Part shown: positions 1-10,300 of the stretch, piece after piece
Position numbering within the stretch: position 1 is the first letter of the stretch
How the letters are laid out: every line of letters begins with the position of its first letter
Notes under the pieces: generated by a model
The model's database searches: none
The model's input: only the letters and a program-made list of their open reading frames with translations
Told to the model about the DNA's origin: nothing
Program-made: the position numbers and the translations under genes
From: an uncultured Ruminococcus sp.
Lineage (GTDB): Bacteria; Bacillota; Clostridia; Oscillospirales; Ruminococcaceae
Assembly: GCA_947627175.1 (NCBI GenBank)
Contig: CANQVA010000001.1
Location: 62,001 to 126,000, forward strand
DNA length: 64,000 nt
Direction of reading: 5' to 3'

Positions 1-28
1 ATAGTCTTTCTTAAAAGTATTCTGATAT

Positions 29-298
29 TTAATCGTCAGCATTAAGCTCCTCCATCAATGATTCAACCGAAGTGAAACCCTTACTCAATCCGATATTGTT
101 TTGTGCGTCTTGCATAGCTTTTACAGTTTCGGAGTTTGGGACATCCATTGTTACCTTAAAGGGAATACCTTGTTCTCTGACAGCCTGTTTAGCAGTCATC
201 ACAAAAAAGGTACTCATGTCAAGACCGAGATTATCCAGCAGTTCACGCAATTGTGCTTTCAACTCTTCGTCCATTCTGAACGTTGTACTTGTCAACAT
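29..298 (-). CDS. RelB/DinJ-family antitoxin
   Basis: An 89-residue protein with the N-terminal pattern of RelB/DinJ antitoxins: a short beta strand (TTFRMDEELK) followed by helices (LGLDMSTFFVMTAKQAV) that form the ribbon-helix-helix DNA-binding dimer. The acidic C-terminus is where such proteins wrap their toxin. A GAAAGGAG ribosome site lies just upstream of the ATG. Antitoxins of this family are normally followed by a RelE/YafQ mRNA-cleaving toxin. Only 28 bases remain downstream before the window edge, so a toxin cannot be confirmed here. A palindrome between promoter and gene fits autoregulation. Confidence 0.8.
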   Translation of the reverse strand: MLTSTTFRMDEELKAQLRELLDNLGLDMSTFFVMTAKQAVREQGIPFKVTMDVPNSETVKAMQDAQNNIGLSKGFTSVESLMEELNADD

Positions 299-318
299 AT
301 AAATCTTCTCCTTTCATT

Positions 319-330
319 GTGCTTCTGCAC
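319..330. promoter_or_regulatory. Inverted repeat, possible antitoxin operator
   Basis: GTGC-ttct-GCAC lies between the -10 box and the ribosome site of the antitoxin gene. Its position fits an autoregulatory operator for a ribbon-helix-helix antitoxin (inference). Confidence 0.35.
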
Positions 331-341
331 TTACTAATATT

Positions 342-370
342 ATTATAGCAAAAAAATCAGCAATTGTAAA
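342..370 (-). promoter_or_regulatory. Promoter of the antitoxin gene
   Basis: Read on the minus strand, the -35 box is TTTACA (365-370) and the -10 box is TATAAT (342-347), with a 17-base spacer. Confidence 0.6.
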
Positions 371-389
371 TACATTGTAATGAAATTGA

Positions 390-417
390 CAGACTTTTTC
401 AAGTCTGCCGTTTTTTT
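390..417 (+). terminator. Rho-independent terminator facing right
   Basis: Stem CAGACTT (390-396) pairs with AAGTCTG (401-407), followed by ccg and seven T. The T-run is on the plus strand although both flanking genes face left, so it would stop antisense transcription. In the minus direction the hairpin lacks a good T-run. Confidence 0.5.
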
Positions 418-431
418 ATTTTTACAAAAAT

Positions 432-1283
432 TTACGCTTTATTGATAAATTTTTTCACTTCTTCAATATGCTTGTTTGCGGTATTTCTGCCTATGCGGTA
501 TACCTCACGGAGAACATCGGGATTGTGTTCGATATGTCCGACGGGAAGTTTTTCGGGCGGTGCAATTACAAACGTTCTCCCCTCTTGTTCAGCACGCCTT
601 ATATATTTCAGTTCCGCATTATACATTTTATGCCGTCTGTTCATTGCATGGACAATTTCAGGATACCTGCGAAACAAAGGCTTCATTTTATTTGCCATAT
701 TGCTCGGCGGTTTTACAAAGTTTCTCGGCTGTGTAAGTATTGTTACATTTCGGTCATAACCTGACTTTTCCATGAATTTCAGCGGTATTGAATCAGAAAT
801 ACCACCGTCAAGCAGTTTTTTTCCGCCAACTTCAACAACTCTTGAAACAATAGGCATTGACGCTGATGCCCTTATCCATTCAAGTTCATTATAGTCCGCT
901 TTAACGCACTTATGATATATCGGTTTTCCTGTTTCTGCGTCCGTGCAGACAACGTAAAACTCCATAGGCGACTCCGCAAAAGTCCTGAAATCGAATACAT
1001 CAAGTTTTTCGGGTATTTCATGATAGCAAAATTCAGCACCGAAAATATCGCCCGTTCTTAATAAAGTACGTAAACTGCAAAAGCGACTGTCACGGCAGAA
1101 ACGTGTGTTATAACGTATAACACGCCCGGGCTGTTCGGATTTATAATTGCATCCGAATGCCGCACCTGCTGACACACCTACAGCACCATCAAATTTTATC
1201 CCATTCTCCATAAAAACATCTGTAACCCCTGCGGTGAACATTCCACGCATTGCACCGCCTTCCATAACAAGTCCGTATTTCAT
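432..1283 (-). CDS. Patatin-like phospholipase family protein
   Basis: A 283-residue serine lipase/acyl hydrolase of the patatin (RssA-like) family. The N-terminal GGAMRG oxyanion-hole motif, the GVSAG nucleophile elbow (GxSxG) and the DGGISDSIP segment carrying the catalytic Asp are all present. No signal peptide is seen, so it probably acts in the cytoplasm on membrane lipids or acyl esters. Substrate unknown. The start chosen (MKYGLVMEGG) matches the family N-terminus. An upstream ATG at 1310 adds nine residues, but the AAAGGAGG site at 1335-1341 is too far from either. The gene has its own perfect promoter. Confidence 0.85.
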   Translation of the reverse strand: MKYGLVMEGGAMRGMFTAGVTDVFMENGIKFDGAVGVSAGAAFGCNYKSEQPGRVIRYNTRFCRDSRFCSLRTLLRTGDIFGAEFCYHEIPEKLDVFDFRTFAESPMEFYVVCTDAETGKPIYHKCVKADYNELEWIRASASMPIVSRVVEVGGKKLLDGGISDSIPLKFMEKSGYDRNVTILTQPRNFVKPPSNMANKMKPLFRRYPEIVHAMNRRHKMYNAELKYIRRAEQEGRTFVIAPPEKLPVGHIEHNPDVLREVYRIGRNTANKHIEEVKKFINKA

Positions 1284-1370
1284 CTGAATTACGGCAAAAT
1301 ACCACGACATAAAGCCGGGGAAAAATGCCGTTTTCCTCCTTTCGATTACACATTACTAATTTTCAATATA

Positions 1371-1399
1371 ATTATAGTATTTTTCAAATTATCTGTCAA
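1371..1399 (-). promoter_or_regulatory. Promoter of the patatin-like gene
   Basis: TTGACA (minus strand, 1394-1399), a 17-base spacer and TATAAT (1371-1376): a full consensus sigma-A promoter. Confidence 0.75.
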
Positions 1400-1407
1400 G
1401 AGCAAAA

Positions 1408-1441
1408 AAAATATTCCCTGCATTGAAACAGGGAATATTTT
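1408..1441 (-). terminator. Terminator of the amtB-pyrG-glnN operon
   Basis: An AAATATTCCCTG / CAGGGAATATTT inverted repeat with an 8-base loop. On the minus strand it is followed by eight T residues, right after the glnN stop codon. Confidence 0.85.
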
Positions 1442-1447
1442 CTGTAT

Positions 1448-3532
1448 TTATCTTATAGAAAAGAGAAGTTTATCATAAGTCGGGAAAGGCCAGTATTCTT
1501 CAGATGTAATTTGTTCAGCCTTGTCGGCAGGCTTGCGGAGAGCGTCCATTTTCGGGAGAATTTCATCACGTACAAATGCAGAAGATTCAATAGCATTATC
1601 AATGCCTTTAAGTTCTCCGACTGACTTTTCAAGTGCGGAAACTGCATCGTCCATTTCGTCTATAAGTCCGGAAAGTTCACTTACAAGGCGTTTTTCATAT
1701 CTGCATGAACCCATGCCGTCCTTTGCAGCAGCCTGTGAGGCAAGGTCTGCTGTAAACTTTGAAACTGCCGGAAGAATCTGTTTCTTTGCCATGTCAAGCA
1801 TGGTTTGTGCCTCTATGTTGATAGTCTTTGTATAGTTTTCAAGCATTATGTCACATCTTGAATCAAGTTCACTCTTTGTGAAAATTCCGTGTGAAGTAAG
1901 CATATCAACGTTTTTAGGGTCAAGGAGTTTAGGCATAGCATCAGCAGTAGTTTTAAGATTTGAAAGACCTCTCTTTTCAGCCTCTTCAATCCAACTGTCA
2001 TCATAACCATTGCCATTGAAAATAATTCTCTTGTGAGCCTTAATAGTATCTCTTACAAGGTCATGAAGTGTTGCATTGAAATCATCTGCTTTTTCAAGAA
2101 TGTCCGCAAACTGTTTGAGGGATTCGGCAACAGCGGCATTAAGATGAATATTTGCACACGAAATACTGTTAGATGAACCGAGCATTCTGAACTCAAATTT
2201 ATTTCCCGTAAATGCGAAAGGAGAAGTTCTGTTGCGGTCGGTAGTATCCTTGCTGAACTCAGGAAGAACACCAACACCAAATTGCATTGTCTGTTTTTCA
2301 CTGCTGTCATATGGAATGTCGTTTTCAACGGCTTCAAGAACTTTAGTAAGTTCATCACCGAGGAAAATTGAAATAATTGCGGGAGGTGCCTCATTTGCAC
2401 CAAGACGGTGGTCATTTCCTGCTGTTGCAACTGAAAGACGGAGTAAATCCTGATAATCGTCAACAGCCTTTATTACAGCCGAAAGGAAAAGCAAAAACTG
2501 TGCGTTTTCATAAGGAGTTTCACCGGGGGTAAGAAGATTTACGCCGGTATCGGTGGAAATAGACCAGTTGTTATGTTTTCCTGAACCGTTTACACCGTCA
2601 AACGGTTTTTCATGGAGCAGACACACAAGACCGTGTTTCAGTGCGACTTTCTGCATAACTTCCATAGTAAGCTGATTGTTGTCGGCGGCGATGTTTGTTG
2701 TTCTGTAAATCGGAGCAAGTTCATGTTGTGCAGGTGCAACTTCATTGTGCTTTGTCTTTGCAAGAATGCCGAGTTTCCAGAGTTCTTTGTCAAGGTCAGC
2801 CATATATTCGGAAATTCTTGGCTTTATTGAACCAAAATAATGGTCTTCCATTTCCTGACCTTTAGGAGGCATTGCACCGAAAAGTGTTCTGCCTGTCATT
2901 ATAAGGTCTTTTCTTTGCTTATAGAGTTCTTCAGGAACAAGGAAATATTCTTGTTCAGGGCCTACTGATGTTTTTACACAACGAACATCATTATTTCCGA
3001 AAAGCTTTAAAATTCTGAGTGCCTGAACGTTGAGAGCGTCCATTGAACGCAGAAGCGGAACTTTTTTGTCAAGTGCCTCACCTGTATATGAACAGAAAGC
3101 AGTCGGTATATATAAAGTATTATCCTTTATAAATGCGTATGAAGTCGGATCCCATGCCGTATAGCCTCTTGCCTCAAAAGTTGCTCTCAGACCGCCTGAA
3201 GGAAATGACGATGCATCAGGTTCACCTTTTACAAGTTCTTTGCCTGAAAACTCCATAATAACTCTACCGTCGGGAGCAGGATTTATAAAGCTGTCATGCT
3301 TTTCAGCTGTCACACCTGTTTCAGGCTGAAACCAGTGTGTATAATGTGTAGCACCCTTTTCGACTGCCCAGTCTTTCATGGCAGAAGCTACTGCATTCGC
3401 AACAGTGATGTCAAGCGGAACGCCTCTGTCAATAGTTCTTTTGAGTGATTTGTAAACTTTCTCCGAGAGAACGGCTTTCATGATTCTTTCATCAAAAACC
3501 ATACTACCGAAATAATCTTGTACCTTTTCCAT
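1448..3532 (-). CDS. glnN: Type III glutamine synthetase GlnN
   Basis: About 694 residues, the usual size for the GSIII (GlnN) class and far longer than GSI (about 450). It makes glutamine from glutamate, ammonia and ATP. The N-terminus ([17 protein letters not shown]) and the central [16 protein letters not shown] segment are typical of GSIII; the acidic EQEYFL motif contributes metal ligands. GSIII is common in Bacteroides and Ruminococcus. The start at 3532 has GGAGG at good spacing; an earlier ATG at 3547 overlaps that ribosome site. It is the last gene of the amtB-PII, pyrG, glnN operon, 15 bases after pyrG, and ends at a strong terminator. Confidence 0.95.
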   Translation of the reverse strand: MEKVQDYFGSMVFDERIMKAVLSEKVYKSLKRTIDRGVPLDITVANAVASAMKDWAVEKGATHYTHWFQPETGVTAEKHDSFINPAPDGRVIMEFSGKELVKGEPDASSFPSGGLRATFEARGYTAWDPTSYAFIKDNTLYIPTAFCSYTGEALDKKVPLLRSMDALNVQALRILKLFGNNDVRCVKTSVGPEQEYFLVPEELYKQRKDLIMTGRTLFGAMPPKGQEMEDHYFGSIKPRISEYMADLDKELWKLGILAKTKHNEVAPAQHELAPIYRTTNIAADNNQLTMEVMQKVALKHGLVCLLHEKPFDGVNGSGKHNNWSISTDTGVNLLTPGETPYENAQFLLFLSAVIKAVDDYQDLLRLSVATAGNDHRLGANEAPPAIISIFLGDELTKVLEAVENDIPYDSSEKQTMQFGVGVLPEFSKDTTDRNRTSPFAFTGNKFEFRMLGSSNSISCANIHLNAAVAESLKQFADILEKADDFNATLHDLVRDTIKAHKRIIFNGNGYDDSWIEEAEKRGLSNLKTTADAMPKLLDPKNVDMLTSHGIFTKSELDSRCDIMLENYTKTINIEAQTMLDMAKKQILPAVSKFTADLASQAAAKDGMGSCRYEKRLVSELSGLIDEMDDAVSALEKSVGELKGIDNAIESSAFVRDEILPKMDALRKPADKAEQITSEEYWPFPTYDKLLFSIR

Positions 3533-3547
3533 AAGTAATACCTCCAT

Positions 3548-5143
<1,596 letters not shown>

Positions 5144-5166
5144 TTATTCTCCCTGAATTATCTGAA

Positions 5167-6909
5167 TTATTCTTCGTCTTTAAGTGCTTCGTAACCTGTT
5201 GCACCTGTACGTACTTTTATAACGTTCTCAATATCATAGATGAAAATTTTTCCGTCGCCTATATGACCTGTATAAAGAACTGAACGTGCCGTATCAATTA
5301 CTTTGTTGACGGGTACTGAACATACTGCAATTTCTGCCTTTACCTTTGGAAGAAGATTTACTTCAATCTTAGCACCACGGTAATATTCTGTCTGTCCTTT
5401 CTGTGTACCACAGCCGAGAACATGAGTTACAGTAATGCCTGTTACGTCTATTTTTTCCATTGCAGAAATAAAGTCCTGTAATCTCTGCTGTTTGAATATT
5501 GCGACAATCTTTGTCATCTTCGGAAGTTTTTCGTCAGGTGAAGGAGCTGTATAGCTTTCAACTTCAACTGCCTGCTCAACAGGTACTACTTTTGTAACAC
5601 TCTTTGCATCATCAGCAGTATAACCAAGAAGTGCCTCACTCATTGCAGGTGCAAAGTCAGCATAAGAAGATACAAGACCATGTTCTGTTACGTCAAGACC
5701 GAGGATTTCCTCCTGTTCAGTTGCACGCAGACCTATTGTGTGCTTGATAATGGTAAATGTTATAATCATAGTAACTGCTGTCCATGCACCTACTGAAAGA
5801 ACACCTATAAGCTGTTTGCCGAGAAGTGAAAATCCACCGCCATAGAAAAGACCTACATATTCACTGTCGGGGGCGGAGTCTGTTGCAAAAAGTCCTACTG
5901 CAATTGTACCCCATATGCCGTTCATCATGTGAACTGCAACTGCACCTACAGGGTCATCAATGCGGAGAACGTAGTCAAGAAACCATACGCCGAAACATAC
6001 AAGCAAACCTGACACAATACCGACACATACAGCACCGAAAGCATCAAGAACATCACAGCCTGCTGTAATTCCTACAAGTCCCGCAAGTGAAGCGTTAAGA
6101 CACATTGAAACGTCGGGCTTTCCGTATTTAAGCCATGTGAATATCATACAAGTAACTGTTGCAATTGCAGGAGCAACTGTCGTTGTGAGGAAGATTGAAC
6201 CAAGCTGTCCCACTGACTGAGCAGCAGCAGGGTTAAATCCATACCAGCCAAACCAAAGAATAAATACACCCAAAGCACCTATTGTAAGGTTATGACCCGG
6301 AATAGCATTTACTTTTATTTCGCCGTCACTTGTCTTTGTGAATTTGCCTATACGGGGGCCAAGGATTTTAGCACCGATAAGTGCGGAAATACCGCCGACC
6401 ATGTGAATTGCACATGAACCCGATAAATCATGGAAACCGAGGTCTGCAAGCCAACCACCGCCCCATATCCAATGTGCCTCTATGGGATATATCAATGCAC
6501 TGATAACTCCCGAATATACACAGTATGAAAGAAATTTAGTTCTTTCTGCCATAGCACCTGAAACAATTGTTGCTGTCGTTGCACAGAATACGAGATTGAA
6601 AACAAAATCAGACCATTCAAAATCAGCATATGAAGTAAAGATGTCAAAACCGGGTTTTCCGATAATACCGACAACATCTTCACCATAAAGCAATCCGAAA
6701 CCGATAACTATAAATGTAACAGTACCTATACAGAAGTCCATAAGGTTCTTCATAATTATATTTCCGGCGTTCTTTGCACGTGTGAAACCTGTTTCCACCA
6801 TTGCAAAGCCTGCCTGCATGAAGAACACAAGGGCAACTGCAATCAGAAACCAGACACCAAAAATAGTATCGTTTGTCTGTTCAAGAATTTTTTCAACTGA
6901 ATCAACCAT
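5167..6909 (-). CDS. amtB: Ammonium transporter with C-terminal PII domain
   Basis: A 580-residue fusion. Residues 1 to about 430 are an Amt/Rh channel with 11 predicted membrane segments and the two pore His residues (in CAIHMVGG and VAVHMMNG). Residues from about 468 are a complete PII signal domain: KIVAIFKQQRL start, T-loop TEYYRGAKIEVNLLPK, B-loop TGHIGDGKIF and C-loop RTGATG. In free PII the partner T-loop plugs the channel; here the plug is tethered. The T-loop keeps the Tyr equivalent to Tyr46, but the uridylylation Tyr51 position is Ile, so GlnD-type modification is unlikely. First gene of the operon, behind an attenuated leader. Confidence 0.95.
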   Translation of the reverse strand: MVDSVEKILEQTNDTIFGVWFLIAVALVFFMQAGFAMVETGFTRAKNAGNIIMKNLMDFCIGTVTFIVIGFGLLYGEDVVGIIGKPGFDIFTSYADFEWSDFVFNLVFCATTATIVSGAMAERTKFLSYCVYSGVISALIYPIEAHWIWGGGWLADLGFHDLSGSCAIHMVGGISALIGAKILGPRIGKFTKTSDGEIKVNAIPGHNLTIGALGVFILWFGWYGFNPAAAQSVGQLGSIFLTTTVAPAIATVTCMIFTWLKYGKPDVSMCLNASLAGLVGITAGCDVLDAFGAVCVGIVSGLLVCFGVWFLDYVLRIDDPVGAVAVHMMNGIWGTIAVGLFATDSAPDSEYVGLFYGGGFSLLGKQLIGVLSVGAWTAVTMIITFTIIKHTIGLRATEQEEILGLDVTEHGLVSSYADFAPAMSEALLGYTADDAKSVTKVVPVEQAVEVESYTAPSPDEKLPKMTKIVAIFKQQRLQDFISAMEKIDVTGITVTHVLGCGTQKGQTEYYRGAKIEVNLLPKVKAEIAVCSVPVNKVIDTARSVLYTGHIGDGKIFIYDIENVIKVRTGATGYEALKDEE

Positions 6910-6952
6910 AAAAATACCTCCCTTTTTTTACTGAACCGACAGAATAACAAAA

Positions 6953-6993
6953 GGGTGTACGATATCCCGAAAAATTCAGGAAATCATACACCC
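6953..6993 (-). terminator. Second leader hairpin/attenuator before amtB
   Basis: On the minus strand GGGTGTATGAT pairs with ATCGTACACCC (one G-U). An inner stem CCTGAA/TTCGGG extends it, and TTTTGTTATT follows. It lies between the promoter and the amtB start, so it is a probable conditional terminator rather than an operon end. Confidence 0.55.
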
Positions 6994-7004
6994 CGTTGTG
7001 TATG
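6985..7004 (-). promoter_or_regulatory. Candidate ANTAR-type antiterminator hairpin
   Basis: On the minus strand CATACAC and GTGTATG form a 7-bp stem closing a six-base loop AACGGG, with A at position 1 and G at position 4 as known for ANTAR target hexaloops. It shares bases with the 5' arm of the terminator at 6953-6993, so the two folds exclude each other. Binding by the ANTAR protein at 14690 is inference. Confidence 0.4.
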
Positions 7005-7010
7005 TTATTA

Positions 7011-7028
7011 AAGTATGTTGACATACTT
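7011..7028. repeat. Perfect 18-base palindrome in the amtB leader
   Basis: AAGTATGT-TG-ACATACTT. It lies between the two leader terminators, and could be an RNA hairpin or a protein operator. Confidence 0.5.
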
Positions 7029-7049
7029 GTTCAGTAGCTGATATTAGTT

Positions 7050-7091
7050 AAAAAAACAGAGGGCTACAGACTTGAACGTCCGCAGCCCCCT
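7050..7091 (-). terminator. First leader terminator/attenuator before amtB
   Basis: On the minus strand a 14-bp stem (7078-7091 with 7058-7071, three G-U pairs) closes a 6-base loop and is followed by seven T (7050-7056). It begins about ten bases after the predicted transcription start, so it must be an attenuator for the amtB operon. A short alternative hairpin CAGC-AAGGGG-GCTG (7083-7096) overlaps its 5' arm and also has an A1/G4 hexaloop. Confidence 0.65.
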
Positions 7092-7107
7092 TGCTGTTTA
7101 CAAGAAC

Positions 7108-7136
7108 AGTATATACTCAAATTCGGATTTTGTCAA
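7108..7136 (-). promoter_or_regulatory. Promoter of the amtB-pyrG-glnN operon
   Basis: Minus strand: TTGACA (7131-7136), a 17-base spacer and TATACT (7108-7113). Start of transcription is expected near 7101. Confidence 0.8.
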
Positions 7137-7224
7137 GAGGTATTTCACACTTTCGGCAAAATACACATTTTTTTATCTGTTTGTATAAACTTACAGGCGT
7201 ATTTCACAAAACTTTCATTTTCTC

Positions 7225-7253
7225 TTGACATTTTCCGTTTTGCGTGTTAATAT
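7225..7253 (+). promoter_or_regulatory. Promoter of the gltB operon
   Basis: TTGACA (7225-7230), a 17-base spacer and TAATAT (7248-7253). Transcription should start near 7260, only a few bases before the attenuator hairpin. Confidence 0.8.
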
Positions 7254-7268
7254 GTTCTAAGGACAAGG

Positions 7269-7312
7269 ACGTTCATAACAGGTAATCTATGCCTGTTTAT
7301 GAACGTTTTTTT
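7269..7312 (+). terminator. Attenuator in the gltB leader
   Basis: ACGTTCATAACAGG (7269-7282) pairs with 7292-7306 (one bulged T). The loop has 9 bases and seven T follow. It lies within 55 bases of the predicted start and upstream of gltB, so it is a leader terminator, not an operon end. The alternative hairpin GGAC-AAGGAC-GTTC (7261-7274) has an A1/G4 hexaloop and uses the same 5' arm. Confidence 0.75.
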
Positions 7313-7330
7313 ATTTTAAGGTGCATTTCA

Positions 7331-7357
7331 ATGGCGAAACGTACCGGAAAGGCGTGA
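7331..7357 (+). CDS. Possible 8-residue upstream peptide (MAKRTGKA)
   Basis: An ATG 7 bases after AAGGTG opens a reading frame of eight codons ending TGA, six bases before the gltB ATG. The gltB ribosome site lies inside it. It could couple translation to gltB or be chance. Confidence 0.2.
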   Translation: MAKRTGKA

Positions 7358-7363
7358 AACATT

Positions 7364-10300
7364 ATGGATAATTTCAGAACAGAATCTCCGTTCCCTCAGC
7401 AGGGACTCTATCGTCCGCAGTTTGAACATGACAACTGCGGTATAGGTGCAGTCGTAAACATCAAGGGCGAAAAGTCAAGGACAGTAGTTGAAAACGCCCT
7501 TAAAATAGTTGAAAAACTTGAACACCGTGCAGGAAAAGACGCAGAAGGCAAAACAGGTGACGGCGTTGGAATACTCGTGCAAATGCCATATTCTTTCTTT
7601 AAAAAAGAAACTTCTGAACTCGGCTTTGATATAGGCGGTGAGGGAGATTTCGGCGTAGGAATGTTTTTCTTCCCTCAAAACGAACTTAAACGCAATCAGG
7701 CAAAGAAAATGTTTGAGATTATCCTACAGAGAAACGGAATGGAATTTCTCGGATGGAGAAAAGTTCCTTCTGTGCCGTCGGTACTCGGACAGAAAGCACT
7801 TGACAGTATGCCGTATATAATGCAGGGCTTTGTAAAACGCCCTGAAAACTGTGACAAAGGTCTTGACTTTGACAGAAAGCTGTTTGTTGCAAGACGTATT
7901 TTTGAACAGTCAAACGAAAATACATACGTTGTATCACTTTCAAGCAGAACTGTTGTATATAAAGGTATGTTTCTTGTTGACGAACTCCGCAAATTTTATT
8001 GCGATTTGCAGAGCAGTGAATTTGAATCAGCTATTGCAATGGTTCATTCAAGATTTTCTACAAATACTAATCCGAGTTGGCAAAAAGCTCACCCTAACCG
8101 CTTTATAGTACACAACGGCGAAATAAACACAATTACAGGCAATGCCGACAAAATGCTTGCACGTGAAGAAACAATGTCATGTGAGGCACTTAAAAACGAT
8201 ATGCACAAAATTTTGCCGGCTATCAATATTGAGGGTTCAGACTCCGCAAGACTTGACAACGCACTTGAATTTATGGTAATGTCGGGTATGCCTTTACCGC
8301 TTGCAATTATGATTACAATTCCCGAACCGTGGAAAAACAACCGTACAATTTCAAAGGAAAAATATGATTTCTATCAATACTATGCAACAATGATGGAACC
8401 GTGGGACGGCCCTGCTTCAATACTGTTTTCGGACGGTGATATTATGGGTGCAGTTCTTGACAGAAACGGTCTCCGTCCGTCAAGATACGTAATAACAAAC
8501 GACGGTTTTCTTATTCTCTCATCTGAAACAGGCTGTATTGACATACCGCCTGAAAAAATAATAAAGAAAGACCGCTTACGTCCGGGAAAAATGCTCCTTG
8601 CCGATACAAAGCAGGGCAGACTTATCGACGACAACGAAATAAAAAGTTTCTATGCGTCTAAAAAGCCTTACGGCGAATGGCTTGATGCAAATCTTGTACA
8701 TCTCTATAATCTCCACATTCCAAACAGAAACGTCCGTACATATACACATGATGAACTTGTAAAACTTCAGAAGGCTTTCGGATATTCCTATGAAAATATA
8801 AGAACAAGCATTCTGCCTATGGCTGAAAACGGTGCAGAACCTATTGCTTCAATGGGTTCAGACATTCCGCTTCCCCCTCTTGACAGCGAAAATATACCGC
8901 TTTTCAACTATTTCAGACAGCTTTTCGCACAAGTTACAAATCCGCCGTTTGATGCTATCCGTGAAGAAATTGTCACAGATACAAGTGTATATATAGGTGA
9001 GGACGGAAACATTCTTGAGGAAAAACCCGAAAACTGTCATGTCCTGAAAATAGAAAACCCTATACTTACAAGTACAGATATGCTCAAAATCAAAAGCATG
9101 AAAGTTAAAGGGCTGAAAACTGCGGTTATTCCGATTACTTACTATATCGGCACTTCACTTGAACGTGCTATTGAACGTCTTTTCATTGATGCAGATAAAG
9201 CTTATCGTGACGGTGCTAACATTCTTATACTGTCAGACCGTGATGTTGACGAATATCATGCACCGATTCCATCGCTTTTAGCAGTATCAGCACTGCAACA
9301 ACATCTTGTATCAACTAAAAAGCGTACTGCCGTTGCAATGATTCTTGAAAGTGCAGAACCACGTGAAGTACATCATTTTGCAACACTTCTCGGATATGGT
9401 GCGTGTGCTGTAAATCCTTATCTTGCACAGGAAACTATACGTGACCTTATAAATACAGGAGTGCTTGACAAAGATTTCTATGCAGCAGAAACCGACTACA
9501 ACAACGCTGTACTCCACGGTATTGTAAAAATTGCTTCAAAAATGGGTATATCAACTATACAATCATATCAGGGTTCAAAGCTGTTTGAGGCTGTCGGAAT
9601 TTCACATGAAGTTACAGAAAAATATTTCAAGGGAACTGTAAGCCGTATAGGCGGTATAACTCTTGAAGATATAAGCCGTCAGACTGAATCACTGCACAAT
9701 GCCGCATTTGACCCGCTCGGTTTGTCAGTAAACAACGCTCTCAGCAGTGCAGGAAGTCACAAACTTCGCAGCGGAAAAAGCAGTCACCTTTATACACCTG
9801 AAACAATACATCTGTTACAAGAGGCTACACGAACAGGCGATTACAACACATACAAGGAATATTCAAAATGTCTTACCCGTGAAGACAATAATCTTACTTT
9901 AAGAAGTCTGCTTGATTTCAAATTTGACGAAAACGGCGGTATTCCGATTGATGAAGTTGAAAGTGTTGAGAGTATATGCAGACGTTTCAAGACGGGTGCT
10001 ATGTCATACGGTTCTATCTCACAGGAAGCACATGAATGTATGGCGGTTGCAATGAACCGCATAGGCGGAAAATCAAATTCAGGTGAGGGCGGTGAAAGTC
10101 CCGAACGTCTTAAATCAGACAGATGCTCAGCTATAAAACAAGTAGCGTCAGGACGTTTCGGCGTAACAAGTGAATATCTTGTTTCCGCAAAGGAAATTCA
10201 AATAAAAATGGCTCAGGGTGCAAAACCGGGTGAGGGCGGACATCTTCCTTCAGGAAAGGTTTATCCGTGGATTGCAAAAACACGCCATTCTACCGCAGGA

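Noticed and set aside
7225-7363. T-box or known riboswitch in the gltB leader
   Set aside because: The leader before the terminator is only about 50 bases, too short for a T-box, and no T-box or glutamine-riboswitch motif was seen.
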